Shown in pieces: positions 23,915-32,550 of a stretch of 43,023 bases of DNA. The translations under genes and the position numbers were made by a program. The DNA is from Acidobacteriota bacterium (GTDB taxonomy: Bacteria > Acidobacteriota > Thermoanaerobaculia > Multivoradales > Multivoraceae), in the NCBI GenBank assembly GCA_026707325.1, contig JAPOXA010000035.1:1-43023 (forward strand), given 5' to 3'. A model generated the notes under the pieces. That model saw only the letters and a list, made by a program, of their open reading frames with translations. It ran no database searches and was not told where the DNA came from. The first letter of the stretch is position 1. The number at the start of each line of letters is the position of its first letter.

Positions 23915-24460
23915 CTACTGGACGGTCGAGGCGCGGACGAAGTAGTTCCTGCGGATGTCGGGGCGGCCCTCGGCGCCTCGACCGAAGTTGGTCTGCAACA
24001 GGTCTCCCTGCTTGGTTATCTCCCAGATCTGCTGTACGTCCGCCTCAAAGCCCGGCAGGCTGACCGTGAACGAAACGGTCAGTTTCTTCTTCCGCCACCT
24101 GGCCCGCACTTCCTGCATCCGGCCGCTGCCCAGGTCGGCCGCCGCGTGCGGCCTGTTGTTCGTGATGTACGTGACGTTGAGGTTTTGGGGGGTAGGCCAG
24201 TCGCGCCGGCGGCTGGTCTGGGTCAACTCGACATCGTCGCCGACCAGGCGGAACTCGATCTCGATGTCGGCCGCGTTCGGTTGCGGTCGATCGGGCCGCC
24301 CGGGCCAGGGCGCGTCGCTGCGCGAGATGTCCTTCTGCCAGATGCCGACGAAGCGTTCGTCCTGGGCGGCTGCCGGAGTGCCGGCAAACCAGGCAACGGC
24401 GAGCGCGGCGCCGAGGATGACCGCGGGGAGGGCTCTGGAGCTGGAAGCGATCGGGTTCAT
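23915..24460 (-). CDS. Small secreted protein of unknown function
   Basis: A 181-aa protein with a clear signal peptide (ALPAVILGAALAVAWFAGTPAAA, cleaved before QDERF). The mature part begins FVGIWQKDISRSDAPW and is strand-rich: IEIEFRLVGDDVELTQTSRR, VRARWRKKKLTVSFTVS, QQIWEITKQGDLLQTNFG. It resembles the small lipocalin-like proteins of Acidobacteriota that begin with a GxW motif, but I cannot name a family. I chose ATG 24460 because GAGGAG sits 6 nt upstream; an ATG 6 bp earlier would abut that site. It stands alone downstream of the nucleotide-sugar genes. Confidence 0.78.
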   Translation of the reverse strand: MNPIASSSRALPAVILGAALAVAWFAGTPAAAQDERFVGIWQKDISRSDAPWPGRPDRPQPNAADIEIEFRLVGDDVELTQTSRRRDWPTPQNLNVTYITNNRPHAAADLGSGRMQEVRARWRKKKLTVSFTVSLPGFEADVQQIWEITKQGDLLQTNFGRGAEGRPDIRRNYFVRASTVQ

Positions 24461-24542
24461 GGACATCTCCTCGTGGCTGGTTCTGTCCATCTCCTGGCTG
24501 GCGTGGCTCGGGAGATCGCCCGATCCTACAGGCCGCTGCCTT

Positions 24543-25502
24543 CTACGGCCCAAGCTCCTGGTCTCCCAGCAGGTCCGCGAAGTAACGGATCGTCTTCTCC
24601 AGGCCGGCCTCCAGGTCCACCTGGGGCTCCCAGTCGAGCACTCCGGTGGCGCGGGTGATGTCGGGCTGGCGCGTCTTCGGGTCGTCGACCGGCAGGGACT
24701 GGAACTCGATGTCGCTGCGACTCCCGGTCAGACCCTGGATGACCCGGGCGAACTCGAGCACGGTCATCTCGCGGGGGTTGCCGAGGTTGACGGGGTCGGT
24801 CTCCGAGGAATTGAGAAGCCGCCAGACTCCTTCGACCAGGTCGTCGATGTAACAGAAGGAACGCGTCTGGCTGCCGTCGCCGTAGACGGTCATCGGTCTG
24901 CCCGAGAGTGCCTGGCGGATGAAGTTCGGCACGACGCGACCGTCGCGGAGCCGCATCCGCGGTCCGTACGTGTTGAAGATGCGGACGATCCGGGTGTCGA
25001 GGCCGTGGATCCGGTGGTAGGCCATGACCATCGCTTCCGCGAAGCGCTTCGCCTCGTCGTAAACGCCGCGCGGACCGACCGGGTTCACGTTGCCCCAGTA
25101 GGACTCCGGCTGCGGGTGGACCAGGGGATCGCCGTAGACCTCCGACGTCGAGGCGAGCAGGTAGCGGGCGCCGTGGTGCTTGGCCAGGCCGAGCGAGTTG
25201 TGGGTGCCGAGCGATCCCACCTTGAGCGTCTGGATCGGGAGTTCCAGGTAGTCGACCGGGCTTGCCGGCGAGGCGAAGTGGAGAACGTTGTCGACGTCGG
25301 GCCCGACGTAGACCGGCTTGCTGACATCGTGCTCGATCAGCGTGAAGCGCTCGTTGTCGCGCAGGTGTTCGATGTTGGCCGGGCTGCCGGTGATGAAGTT
25401 GTCGACGCAGTAGACGCGGTGGCCCTCGGCGAGCAACCGTTCGCAGAGATGGGAGCCGATGAAACCGGCGCCGCCGGTGACCACGGAAAGCGGTTGGCTC
25501 AT
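24543..25502 (-). CDS. uxs: UDP-glucuronate decarboxylase (UDP-xylose synthase)
   Basis: A 319-aa extended SDR that converts UDP-glucuronate to UDP-xylose with NAD. It has the Rossmann motif [10 protein letters not shown] (9-18), [35 protein letters not shown] (a strong signature of this enzyme), the active-site STSEVYGD (118-125) and the YxxxK pair Y148/K152. [19 protein letters not shown] and [20 protein letters not shown] complete the pattern. It overlaps the UDP-glucose dehydrogenase gene by 4 bp, and the two make UDP-xylose from UDP-glucose, probably for a surface polysaccharide. No glycosyltransferase gene is adjacent. Confidence 0.93.
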   Translation of the reverse strand: MSQPLSVVTGGAGFIGSHLCERLLAEGHRVYCVDNFITGSPANIEHLRDNERFTLIEHDVSKPVYVGPDVDNVLHFASPASPVDYLELPIQTLKVGSLGTHNSLGLAKHHGARYLLASTSEVYGDPLVHPQPESYWGNVNPVGPRGVYDEAKRFAEAMVMAYHRIHGLDTRIVRIFNTYGPRMRLRDGRVVPNFIRQALSGRPMTVYGDGSQTRSFCYIDDLVEGVWRLLNSSETDPVNLGNPREMTVLEFARVIQGLTGSRSDIEFQSLPVDDPKTRQPDITRATGVLDWEPQVDLEAGLEKTIRYFADLLGDQELGP

Positions 25503-26869
25503 CCGGCCTCCGATCCGAGAGTGGCGCCGGCCGAGATCGCCAATTCATGCCGGCGCTGGTTGTCGGGCGCTCCGTCGGCCCTCCCGAGCGAGGCGTAGCG
25601 GAAGCCGGCGGCGGCCACTCGCTCCGGTTCGTAGAGGTTGCGGAGATCGACGATCGACAGCTCGCGCAGGAGCGTGCGGAGACGGTCGAACTCGAGCGCG
25701 CGGAACTGGTTCCACTCGGTGAGGATGGCCAGGAGGTCCGCGCCCTCGGCTGCCTCGTAGGGATCGCCGCAGTAGATCGCGTCGGGGCGGAGGCGGCGCG
25801 CGTTGTCCATTGCCGCCGGATCGTACGCGCGAACGGTTGCGCCTCGGGACAGGAGCCGATCGAGCACGAACAGGGCCGGGGATTCCCGGATGTCGTCCGT
25901 ATCGGGCTTGAACGACAGGCCGAGCATGGCGACCGTCCGTCCCCTGGGGTCCCCGAGCGCGGACTCGATCTTGGTCAGCATCCGCTGCTGGACCCGGCGA
26001 TTGACCTCGAGCGTTGCCTCGACGATCTGGACTCTCGAGCCGGCGTCCCGAGCCATCGACGCCATGGCGCGAGTGTCCTTGGGGAAGCAGGAACCGCCGA
26101 AGCCCGGTCCCGGCCGGAGGAACAGCGGCCCGATGCGGCGGTCCAGTCCCATGCCGCGGGCGACCACCTGGACATCGGCCCCGGTCCGTTCACACAGTTC
26201 CGCCACTTCGTTGATGAAGGAGATGCGGGTCGCGAGAAAGCTGTTCGACGCGTACTTGATCATCTCCGCGGTCTCGACGTCGGTGACCACGATCGGGACG
26301 CCGCGCGCGCGCAGCGGCGAGTAGATCTCCAGCATGATGTCCGTCGCGCGTTGATCGCGGCTGCCGATGACCAGGCGATCCGGCCGCATGAAGTCCTCGA
26401 TGGCCGAACCCTCGCGCAGGAACTCGGGGTTGCTGACGACGGAGAAGCTGCGCCGGCGGCCGGCGCTCACGATCTCCTCGATCATCCGGCCGGTGCCGAC
26501 CGGCACCGTGCTCTTCGTGACGATTGCCTTGTAACCGCTGAGCCGGTCGGAGATGGCCTGCGCCACGTCGCGGACGTAGCGCAGGTCGGAGGATCCGTCC
26601 TCGCGGGGCGGCGTGCCGACCGCGATGAACACGGCGACCGCCGACTCGAGCGCCGGCCCCAGTTCGGTGGTGAAGCTCAGCCGGCCGGTCTCCTCGTTCT
26701 TCGCGACCAGGGTCTTGAGGCCGGGCTCGTAGATCGGGATGTCGCCGGCCTGAAGCCGCGCGATCTTCGACTCGTCCTGGTCGACGCAGACGACATCCAT
26801 GCCGAAGTCCGCCAGGCAGGCCCCCGTCACCAGGCCGACGTAGCCGGAGCCGACAACGCAGATTCTCAC
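25499..26869 (-). CDS. ugd: UDP-glucose 6-dehydrogenase
   Basis: A 456-aa enzyme that oxidises UDP-glucose to UDP-glucuronate in two NAD-dependent steps. The N-terminal dinucleotide motif is [40 protein letters not shown] and the catalytic cysteine C261 in [10 protein letters not shown] are all present, and the C-terminal domain has [17 protein letters not shown]. The stop overlaps the start of the decarboxylase gene by 4 bp, which couples the two successive reactions. It is divergent from the SEC-C gene across about 200 bp (26870-27075) that hold no evident gene. Confidence 0.95.
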   Translation of the reverse strand: MRICVVGSGYVGLVTGACLADFGMDVVCVDQDESKIARLQAGDIPIYEPGLKTLVAKNEETGRLSFTTELGPALESAVAVFIAVGTPPREDGSSDLRYVRDVAQAISDRLSGYKAIVTKSTVPVGTGRMIEEIVSAGRRRSFSVVSNPEFLREGSAIEDFMRPDRLVIGSRDQRATDIMLEIYSPLRARGVPIVVTDVETAEMIKYASNSFLATRISFINEVAELCERTGADVQVVARGMGLDRRIGPLFLRPGPGFGGSCFPKDTRAMASMARDAGSRVQIVEATLEVNRRVQQRMLTKIESALGDPRGRTVAMLGLSFKPDTDDIRESPALFVLDRLLSRGATVRAYDPAAMDNARRLRPDAIYCGDPYEAAEGADLLAILTEWNQFRALEFDRLRTLLRELSIVDLRNLYEPERVAAAGFRYASLGRADGAPDNQRRHELAISAGATLGSEAG

Positions 26870-27075
26870 GTCAGCCTCGGCTTCTTGGTGGCGGTCATAT
26901 TGTCCGGGCTGCGGATCGTCCGGGGGCGCGCTGACGGTCGGCCATTGCCGGCCTCGCCCGGTGACGGTACGGCTGCTATGTTACAGGGCTCGGAGCGCTT
27001 CGTTCGCTCGGCTGCGGCCGGCGGCGCGAAGGAAAACACGCGAAGGACCGGCAGACGAAGGACCACGGTGAGTCG

Positions 27076-27312
27076 ATGAAACGCGGACGACGGCTGAGCA
27101 ACGCGATCGCGACTCGCAAATCGGTGGTTACCGCGCCGCGGCGCTTCAGCAAGGTGCAGCGCAACGAACCCTGCCCCTGCGGCAGCGGCAGGAAGTACAA
27201 GGACTGCTGCTTCAACAAGGGCGAGGCGTTCCTGCGAAAGCTGGAACGCCAGCGCTACAAGGAGCAGCAGAAGGCGGACGGCACGCCCTGGTACGTCCGC
27301 TGGCTGACCTGA
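27076..27312 (+). CDS. Small SEC-C zinc-binding motif protein
   Basis: A 78-aa basic protein whose centre is a SEC-C motif, RNEPCPCGSGRKYKDCC, with the CxC...CC zinc ligands. The same module ends many SecA proteins. The N-terminus is lysine/arginine-rich (MKRGRRLSNAIATRKSVV) and the C-terminus is a charged helix plus GTPWYVRWL. Small free-standing SEC-C proteins occur widely and are mostly uncharacterised. It is a single gene between the divergent UDP-sugar genes and the convergent SDR gene. Confidence 0.85.
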   Translation: MKRGRRLSNAIATRKSVVTAPRRFSKVQRNEPCPCGSGRKYKDCCFNKGEAFLRKLERQRYKEQQKADGTPWYVRWLT

Positions 27313-27331
27313 TCCGGCGCCAGGAAGCGCG

Positions 27332-28240
27332 CTAGACCGGCGTCGGCTCCGCCTTCGCGTCGACCGCCTCGTCGTGGTCCTGCTTCGCCTTGAGCAACTG
27401 CGGCATGATCAGGTCGATGTCGCGGTTGTCCCACATGCCGTCCTTGCTGAACTTCCGGATCACCTTGGGCTGCTGCATGATGCCGACCCAGCCGCGCATC
27501 ACGTCGATGATCTGGGCGGTCATGTCCGCGCCCGCGTCGGATGCCAGCCAGGCGCAGACCGGCGCGATCTGATTCGGGCTTTGCTCCGGCGCGTCCTCGT
27601 CGATCTCCATGCCGCGGCCGGCTCGTAGCTCGGCCGTCATCCGCGTCGTGGCGCCCGGCGAGATCGTGTTGACGGTGCAGCGGTACTTGGCCAGCTCCAG
27701 CGCCAGGACCCGGGAAAGACCGGCAATGCCGGCCTTGGCGGCGGCGTAGTTGGACTGGCCGAAGTTGCCGTAGAGGCCCGACACCGAGGAGAAGTTGATG
27801 ATCCGGCAGTCCGGGCGATTCGTCTCGCGGATGTAGCGGGCGAACGGCCGGCTGCAGCAGTAGTGGCCCTTCAGGTGGACGTCGAGCACCGCGTCCCAGT
27901 CGGCCTCTTCCAGGTTGAAGATCGTCCGGTCGCGCAGGATGCCGGCGTTGTTCACGAGGATGTCCAGGCCGCCGAACGAGTCGATCGCGGTCTGGAAGAT
28001 GTTCTGTCCGCCCTCGACGGTGGCCACGGAGTCGTAGTTCGCAACCGCCGAACCGCCGGCGCTCCGGATCTCCTCGACCACCTCGTCGGCGATTCGCGAA
28101 CCGCCGGTGCCGTCGGTCGCGCCGCCCAGGTCGTTGACCACCACGTTCGCGCCCTCCTCCGCGAACCTGATCGCGATGCCCTTGCCGATGCCGCGTCCGG
28201 CGCCGGTGACGATTGCCGTCCTGCCTTCGAGGATTCCCAT
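27332..28240 (-). CDS. Short-chain dehydrogenase/reductase, hydroxyacyl-CoA dehydrogenase type
   Basis: A 302-aa SDR with TGAGRGIG (12-19), the NNAG motif in DILVNNAGILRDR, SSVSGLYG and the YxxxK pair Y165/K169 (SNYAAAKAG). DLGGATDGTGGS after the second strand and ILRDRTIFNLEEADWDAVLDVHLKGHY are features of the peroxisomal multifunctional-enzyme (HSD17B4) dehydrogenase branch. A role in (R)-3-hydroxyacyl-CoA or steroid-like CoA beta-oxidation is likely. A MaoC-type hydratase gene lies just upstream on the same strand (49-bp gap), which supplies the preceding hydration step. PHA genes follow beyond it. Confidence 0.88.
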   Translation of the reverse strand: MGILEGRTAIVTGAGRGIGKGIAIRFAEEGANVVVNDLGGATDGTGGSRIADEVVEEIRSAGGSAVANYDSVATVEGGQNIFQTAIDSFGGLDILVNNAGILRDRTIFNLEEADWDAVLDVHLKGHYCCSRPFARYIRETNRPDCRIINFSSVSGLYGNFGQSNYAAAKAGIAGLSRVLALELAKYRCTVNTISPGATTRMTAELRAGRGMEIDEDAPEQSPNQIAPVCAWLASDAGADMTAQIIDVMRGWVGIMQQPKVIRKFSKDGMWDNRDIDLIMPQLLKAKQDHDEAVDAKAEPTPV

Positions 28241-28289
28241 CTCTTCGTGTCTCCGTCGGTTGGTCCTGCTGTCGATCGGGGCCGGTACT

Positions 28290-29165
28290 CTACGTGACGA
28301 CCGCGACGCCCTGGCTCACCGCCTCCTGGCCCTCCGCGTTGAGGACCCGGAAGGCGACGAGGCGTCCGCCGTCTTCCGCCTCGCCGGCGGGCGCGTGCTC
28401 CACCGCGATCGTCGTGCCGGGGATGACCATCGCGCTGAACCGGCCGTGGAGCCGTCTGAGCCGGAGCGGGTCGCCGCCGCCGTGGGCGCGGAGCACCTCG
28501 CGGCCGGCGAGAGCCCAGGTCGCGGTGCCATGGAGGATGATGTCGGGCAGGCCGGCGGCGAGTGCCACCTCGCGTTCCGTGTGGATCGGGTTCCAGATCC
28601 GCGCGCACTCGGTATAGACGTGCGGCATCCCCCGCGGCACGAAGATCTCGCTCCGCTGCCGGCCGTTCCCGTTCCAGGACAGCCTGGGAGTCTCGGGCGC
28701 CGGCTCCGTCTCGGCGTTGGGGCCCGTCGTGTCGACGCCGCGGAAGATCGAACGCGACCAGGAGGTCGTGACCGGGCGGCCCTTCCCGTCGACCGTGTCG
28801 AGGCGGGTGGTCAGCAGCACGCCGGCCCGCGTGCTCCGGATGCCGACGTAGCGGCCGCGGGTGGTCAGCGAATCGCCGGGGCGGATCGGCCGGTGGAAGT
28901 GGGAGTCCTGGCTGGCGTGAACGCCGCGCCTCAGCTCGTGCGGTTCGCCGCCGAGGAGCTCGGAGCCGCGGCCGCGGCTGACGACGGGCCACTCGAGCGA
29001 CACGCAGTACGAAGGCGGCGCCGCGACGCCGCCGCTCCGGGCGTCGTCGAACACCGCGTCGCAGGTGTCGCCGATGCCGGCGGCGTAGGCGAGCACGTCG
29101 CGTACGGTGGCCTCGACCGTCGAGGAGCTGAGTTCGCAGCCGGCCGCGGCGGTGGAGAGGGGCAT
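28290..29165 (-). CDS. MaoC-family (FAS1-like) acyl-CoA dehydratase/hydratase
   Basis: A 291-aa double-hotdog protein. The N-terminal half resembles a FAS1-type dehydratase domain (RRGVHASQDSHFHRPIRPGD). The C-terminal half holds the hydratase-2 motif region ARIWNPIHTEREVALAAGLP followed by LHGTATWALA. In classical R-hydratases the motif is D-x-N-P-x-H; here the aspartate position is isoleucine and only the histidine is kept. I recall related double-hotdog proteins with the same ARIWNPIH form, so it may be normal for this subgroup. It is upstream of the SDR gene and downstream of phaR, which suggests a supply of hydroxyacyl-CoA for storage polymer or beta-oxidation. Confidence 0.83.
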   Translation of the reverse strand: MPLSTAAAGCELSSSTVEATVRDVLAYAAGIGDTCDAVFDDARSGGVAAPPSYCVSLEWPVVSRGRGSELLGGEPHELRRGVHASQDSHFHRPIRPGDSLTTRGRYVGIRSTRAGVLLTTRLDTVDGKGRPVTTSWSRSIFRGVDTTGPNAETEPAPETPRLSWNGNGRQRSEIFVPRGMPHVYTECARIWNPIHTEREVALAAGLPDIILHGTATWALAGREVLRAHGGGDPLRLRRLHGRFSAMVIPGTTIAVEHAPAGEAEDGGRLVAFRVLNAEGQEAVSQGVAVVT

Positions 29166-29187
29166 TGCGTCGCGCCTCCGTACCGGG

Positions 29188-29790
29188 TCAGTCGGGAGCG
29201 TCCGCCAGGCGGCGCTCCAGGTCCTGGAGCCGGCCCTTCAGTTCGTCGAGTTCGGCGCGCGTGGCGTCGCCGCCGTCTTCGGGCGCGGATGCGGCCGTGG
29301 GTGGAGGGGCCGGCGGCTCTTGAGCTTCACGGCCGGGGCCGGCGCCGCCGCCTCTGCCGAACACCCCCTCCATCTGCCGCGTCATCTGCGCGTGCATCTC
29401 CTCCGCCATGGCGCGAGGGTCCCAGAGGCGCATCCAGGACGGGTCCGGCGCGAACGGGCTTCGCTGCATCGTTTCGCGGACCCGTTCGTAGACTTCGCCG
29501 GCGCTCTTCAGGTACAACTGGAAGAAGTCCCGGCCCGCCTGGTCCCGCGCCCGCACCAGGTCGCGGAGGAACTCGAGCGGCGGTCCGTGCTCCGGATCTT
29601 TCGCGCCGTCGACGATGATCTGGGTCAGAACGTGGCGGGTGACGTCCTCTCCCGTCTTCGAGTCGACGACCTGGATGTCCCGCCCGCCGCGGACGAGTTC
29701 GGCGACACCCTCGAGATTCACGTAGCGGCTGCTGTGGGTGTCGTACAGCCGGCGGTTTTCGTACTTCTTGATGACGATCGGGTCGGTCAT
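29188..29790 (-). CDS. phaR: PHA synthesis repressor PhaR
   Basis: A 200-aa regulator. It starts with the very conserved PhaR DNA-binding domain IKKYENRRLYDTHSSRYV, then DIQVVDSKTGEDVTRHVLTQ (PHB accumulation regulatory domain). The C-terminal part has a Pro/Ala-rich linker and a coiled coil (RAELDELKGRLQDLERRLAD). PhaR binds polymer granules and, when free, represses phasin and its own gene. I chose ATG 29790 because the conserved domain starts right there; the longer frame adds a cysteine-rich stretch that is read from the operator region. It is divergent from the phasin gene. Confidence 0.93.
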   Translation of the reverse strand: MTDPIVIKKYENRRLYDTHSSRYVNLEGVAELVRGGRDIQVVDSKTGEDVTRHVLTQIIVDGAKDPEHGPPLEFLRDLVRARDQAGRDFFQLYLKSAGEVYERVRETMQRSPFAPDPSWMRLWDPRAMAEEMHAQMTRQMEGVFGRGGGAGPGREAQEPPAPPPTAASAPEDGGDATRAELDELKGRLQDLERRLADAPD

Positions 29791-29810
29791 GCGGAGGGGG
29801 GTTGACACGG

Positions 29811-29848
29811 TGCAGCATATTGTGCAGCATTCTTGCTGCATTGCACAA
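29811..29848. promoter_or_regulatory. TGC-rich dyad, probable PhaR operator
   Basis: A TGCAGCA box at 29811-29817 precedes a perfect dyad TGCAGCA-TTCT-TGCTGCA at 29823-29840. A fourth TGC box (TTGCACAA) follows at 29841-29848. It lies 20 bp upstream of phaR and 130 bp upstream of the phasin gene. As I recall, PhaR of Paracoccus denitrificans binds TGC-rich sites of the form CTGC-N3/4-GCAG. The match in motif and location makes autoregulation plus phasin control likely. Confidence 0.7.
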
Positions 29849-29979
29849 GACGGACGTCGTCAAGTGAAGCGGCCGTCACTAGTGCAACCGACGAAACAGG
29901 CCTGCGAGCCGCGAGACCCGGTGGGGCAGAGGCACGTGGGCCATCCGAGCAACGGATCGTACCACTCAGGAGACCTCAG

Positions 29980-30315
29980 ATGACGACCAGCACAACCACG
30001 GCGACGAAGAGCCCGAGCCAGGCTTTCCGCGGCTCGATGATCGATGCCAACCGGCAGGCGCTCGACTTCCAGAAGCGGGTGTTCGACACGAGCTTCGACA
30101 TGGTGGCCTCCATGCAGGAGCGCCGCGAGGAGGCGATCACCAGGTGGACCGAGAACTCCGAGCGGCTTCCGGCCGAGGCCAAGAGCCTCGTTCAGGAGTG
30201 GGTCCGGTTGTTCCAGGACGGTCGCAACTCCTACCGCTCCGCGGTCGACGCGAGCTTCGGTCTGGCCAACAGTTACCTCGACTCGCTCACCGCGCAGGCG
30301 GAGGAGTCGGCGTAA
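29980..30315 (+). CDS. phaP: Phasin (PHA granule surface protein)
   Basis: A 111-aa helical, amphipathic protein without signal or membrane segment. RQALDFQKRVFDTSFDMVAS, RREEAITRWTEN and LVQEWVRLFQDGRNSYRSAV are typical of phasins, which coat polyhydroxyalkanoate granules. AGGAGA at 29968-29973 sits 6 nt before ATG 29980, so this start is firm although the frame is open further upstream. It is the first gene of a phaP-phaE-phaC unit and follows the PhaR operator. The phaE-like gene begins 9 bp after its stop. Confidence 0.88.
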   Translation: MTTSTTTATKSPSQAFRGSMIDANRQALDFQKRVFDTSFDMVASMQERREEAITRWTENSERLPAEAKSLVQEWVRLFQDGRNSYRSAVDASFGLANSYLDSLTAQAEESA

Positions 30316-30324
30316 GCTCCCGTC

Positions 30325-30714
30325 ATGTCCGACGATCGCCCGACGCCTTCGCCGCCCGCCGACCCCTTCGCCGCCTGGCGTGAGTGGGTCACCCAGTCCG
30401 AGCACCAGATGAACAAGGTGTTCAACGACATGATGGGCACGGAGCAGTTCGCCCGTGCCTCGGGCGGCTGGATAGAGGCGATGACCATGTTCCAGCAGAC
30501 GATGAACGAGGGCGCGCAGCGCTACTTCCAGGCGGTCAACCTGCCGACGCGGAACGACCTCAGCGAACTCGCGGAGCGCTTGACCGCGGTCGAGGAGAGG
30601 CTGCTGCGGATCGAGGGGTTGCTCGCCCAGGCCATTGGCCGGAAAGGCGACGCGAACCCGGCCCCCCGGCCCGCTCGCACCCGCCGTCCACCGTCGGAGC
30701 AGAAGGCGGAATGA
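30325..30714 (+). CDS. Short PhaE-like PHA synthase subunit
   Basis: A 129-aa helical protein. The C-terminal NLPTRNDLSELAERLTAVEE and RLLRIEGLLAQ match my memory of the end of PhaE, the second subunit of class III PHA synthases, where a PTRxDL motif precedes a coiled coil. Classical PhaE is about 350 aa, so this is a much reduced form. The tail (NPAPRPARTRRPP) is basic. Its stop overlaps the phaC ATG by 4 bp (ATGA), which strongly supports a two-subunit enzyme. It could alternatively be called a phasin-like protein. Confidence 0.78.
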   Translation: MSDDRPTPSPPADPFAAWREWVTQSEHQMNKVFNDMMGTEQFARASGGWIEAMTMFQQTMNEGAQRYFQAVNLPTRNDLSELAERLTAVEERLLRIEGLLAQAIGRKGDANPAPRPARTRRPPSEQKAE

Positions 30715-31838
30715 CGACGCCGGCCGCCGGCCCTTCGGCCCGCAGCGCGACGCCCGTACTGGACACGACCGCCGGCGTCGCGGAGAGCGTGCGGCGTGAA
30801 ATGGAACGCACGTTCCGGCGGAGCGTCAAGGGCCTGGAGTACATCTCCACGGGCGACCCGGGCGTAGGCCTGACGCCGAAGGACACGGTCCACAGTCGGG
30901 GCACGCTCCGCCTGTACCACTACCGGGCGCGGGTGGACGAGGTGTACCGGACACCGATCCTGCTGGTCATGTCTCTGATCAGCAAGCCCTACATCCTCGA
31001 CCTGGCGCCGGGCCACAGCCTGATCGAGTTTCTGCTCGACCGCGGCTTCGACGTCTACATGATCGACTGGGGCACGCCCCGGCCCGAGGACAGCCGCCTG
31101 CGGCTGGAGGACTACGTGCTCGACTTCATTCCCGAGTGCGTGGAGGTCGTCCACGAGCGGAGCGGCGAGCCCGACGTGTCGATCGTCGCCTACTGCATGG
31201 GCGGGCTGCTGGGCGCGCTGTACGCGGCGCTTCATCCGGATGCCTCGTCCGGCGGGCGGCTGCGCAACCTGGCCTGCTTCACGACCCCGGTCAACTACGA
31301 CGGAATGGGACTCTTCAGGACCTGGACGGATCCTGCCCACTTCGACGTCGACCGGATCGTCGATCGGCTGGGCAACGTCCCGCCCCAGATGCTCTATGCC
31401 TCCTTCAACGCCCTGCGGCCGGCGTCCCAGGTCGCGGGCCGGGTGCGACTCTGGGACAACATGTGGAACGACGAGTTCGTGACCTCGTACCGCCGTCTCC
31501 AGCGCTGGGCCGCCGACCAGATCCCCTTCCCGGGCGAGTGCTTCCGCCAGACGACGAAGGAGCTTCAGCAGCAGAACCTGCTGATGAAGGGCGAGTTCCG
31601 GCTCGGCGGCAGGCTCGTCGACCTGTCGAACATCAAGGTCCCCTTCATCCACGTCGTCGCGGAGCACGACCACATCGTGCCGTACGAGGCGGCCCGCGAC
31701 CTGGTCGGAATGGTCGGCTCCGAAGACAGGCAGGAGCTCATGCTGAAGGGCGGCCACGTCAGCCTGGTCGCCGGGGGGAACGCGGTGCGCCGCCTGTGGC
31801 CGCGCCTCGAGGGGTGGCTGGCCGAGCGCTCGGTCTGA
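30711..31838 (+). CDS. phaC: Class III-type poly(3-hydroxyalkanoate) synthase, PhaC subunit
   Basis: A 375-aa alpha/beta-hydrolase-fold enzyme, the class III length. It polymerises (R)-3-hydroxyacyl-CoA into storage polyester. The catalytic triad is visible: C162 in AYCMGG, D320 in AEHDHIVP and H349 in KGGHVSLV. Other hallmarks are ILLVMSLISKPYILDL, DRGFDVYMIDWGTP, LRLEDYVLDFI and DNMWNDEFV. The lipase-like box normally begins with glycine (G-x-C-x-G); here that residue is alanine. The 4-bp overlap with the upstream PhaE-like gene implies a complex. Confidence 0.93.
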   Translation: MTTPAAGPSARSATPVLDTTAGVAESVRREMERTFRRSVKGLEYISTGDPGVGLTPKDTVHSRGTLRLYHYRARVDEVYRTPILLVMSLISKPYILDLAPGHSLIEFLLDRGFDVYMIDWGTPRPEDSRLRLEDYVLDFIPECVEVVHERSGEPDVSIVAYCMGGLLGALYAALHPDASSGGRLRNLACFTTPVNYDGMGLFRTWTDPAHFDVDRIVDRLGNVPPQMLYASFNALRPASQVAGRVRLWDNMWNDEFVTSYRRLQRWAADQIPFPGECFRQTTKELQQQNLLMKGEFRLGGRLVDLSNIKVPFIHVVAEHDHIVPYEAARDLVGMVGSEDRQELMLKGGHVSLVAGGNAVRRLWPRLEGWLAERSV

Positions 31839-31854
31839 GGGGGAAGAACGGGAT

Positions 31855-32496
31855 ATGGCAGACGAGAAGAACCGCGTCGAAGAGAACCGCCCGCTGTCGA
31901 TGGCGCCCGTCGACCGTGTCGCCCGGCGGCTGAACGCCCGTGAGCTGACGGTACGGCCGATGGACGCGGACGATCGCACAGCCGTCCTCGCCTTCGCCGA
32001 CGGTCTTCCGGACCACGATCTCCTGTTCCTGCGCCGCGACATCCGCGAGGCCGACGTGGTCGACCAGTGGATCGGCGAGATCGAGTCGGGCCAGATGACG
32101 ACGTTGCTCGCCCTGGCGGACGCCGAGCTGATCGGCTACGCCTCGATCGACCGCAGCCAGTTGCAGTGGTCCTCCCACGTCGCCGAGATTCGGGTCGTGA
32201 TCTCCGAGTCGGCGCGCGCCATGGGCCTCGGCCGGCTGCTCGTCGAGCAGGCGTTCCAGGCGGCTGTCGCGGCCGGCATCGAGAAGGTCGTGGCGCGGAT
32301 GACGCCGGACCAGAAGGGCGCCGTCGCGGCCTTCGAGGGACTTGGCTTCCGCCCCGAGGGGCTGATGCGGAATCACGTCCGCGACCTCTCCGGCGAGAAG
32401 CACGACCTGCTCGTCATGGGGCTCGACATCGTCGCCCTGCACGGGACGCTGGAAGGCTACGGTATCGACGAGGCAGTGGCCGCCGCCGTCGATTAG
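31855..32496 (+). CDS. GNAT-family N-acetyltransferase
   Basis: A 213-aa protein. The acetyl-CoA-binding motif A reads EIRVVISESARAMGLGRLLV, with the RxxGxG core RAMGLG. Motif B ends FEGLGFRPEGLMRNHVRDLS. The N-terminal 30 residues are probably unstructured. The acyl acceptor is unknown. It begins 16 bp after phaC with a purine-rich site (GAGGGGGAAGAA) ahead of its ATG. It may be co-transcribed with the PHA genes and the acyl-CoA synthetase that follows, so a regulatory lysine acetylation role in acyl-CoA metabolism is possible, but this is only inference. Confidence 0.88.
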   Translation: MADEKNRVEENRPLSMAPVDRVARRLNARELTVRPMDADDRTAVLAFADGLPDHDLLFLRRDIREADVVDQWIGEIESGQMTTLLALADAELIGYASIDRSQLQWSSHVAEIRVVISESARAMGLGRLLVEQAFQAAVAAGIEKVVARMTPDQKGAVAAFEGLGFRPEGLMRNHVRDLSGEKHDLLVMGLDIVALHGTLEGYGIDEAVAAAVD

Positions 32497-32550
32497 ACCG
32501 GTCGCGCTACGATCCGGCCGGATCGCTGAACGCCTGAGGAGAAGGAACCC

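Noticed and set aside
26870..27075. Possible small gene on the minus strand in the UDP-glucose dehydrogenase / SEC-C intergenic region
   Set aside because: The translation is short with no family features, and the region is better explained as a divergent promoter region.
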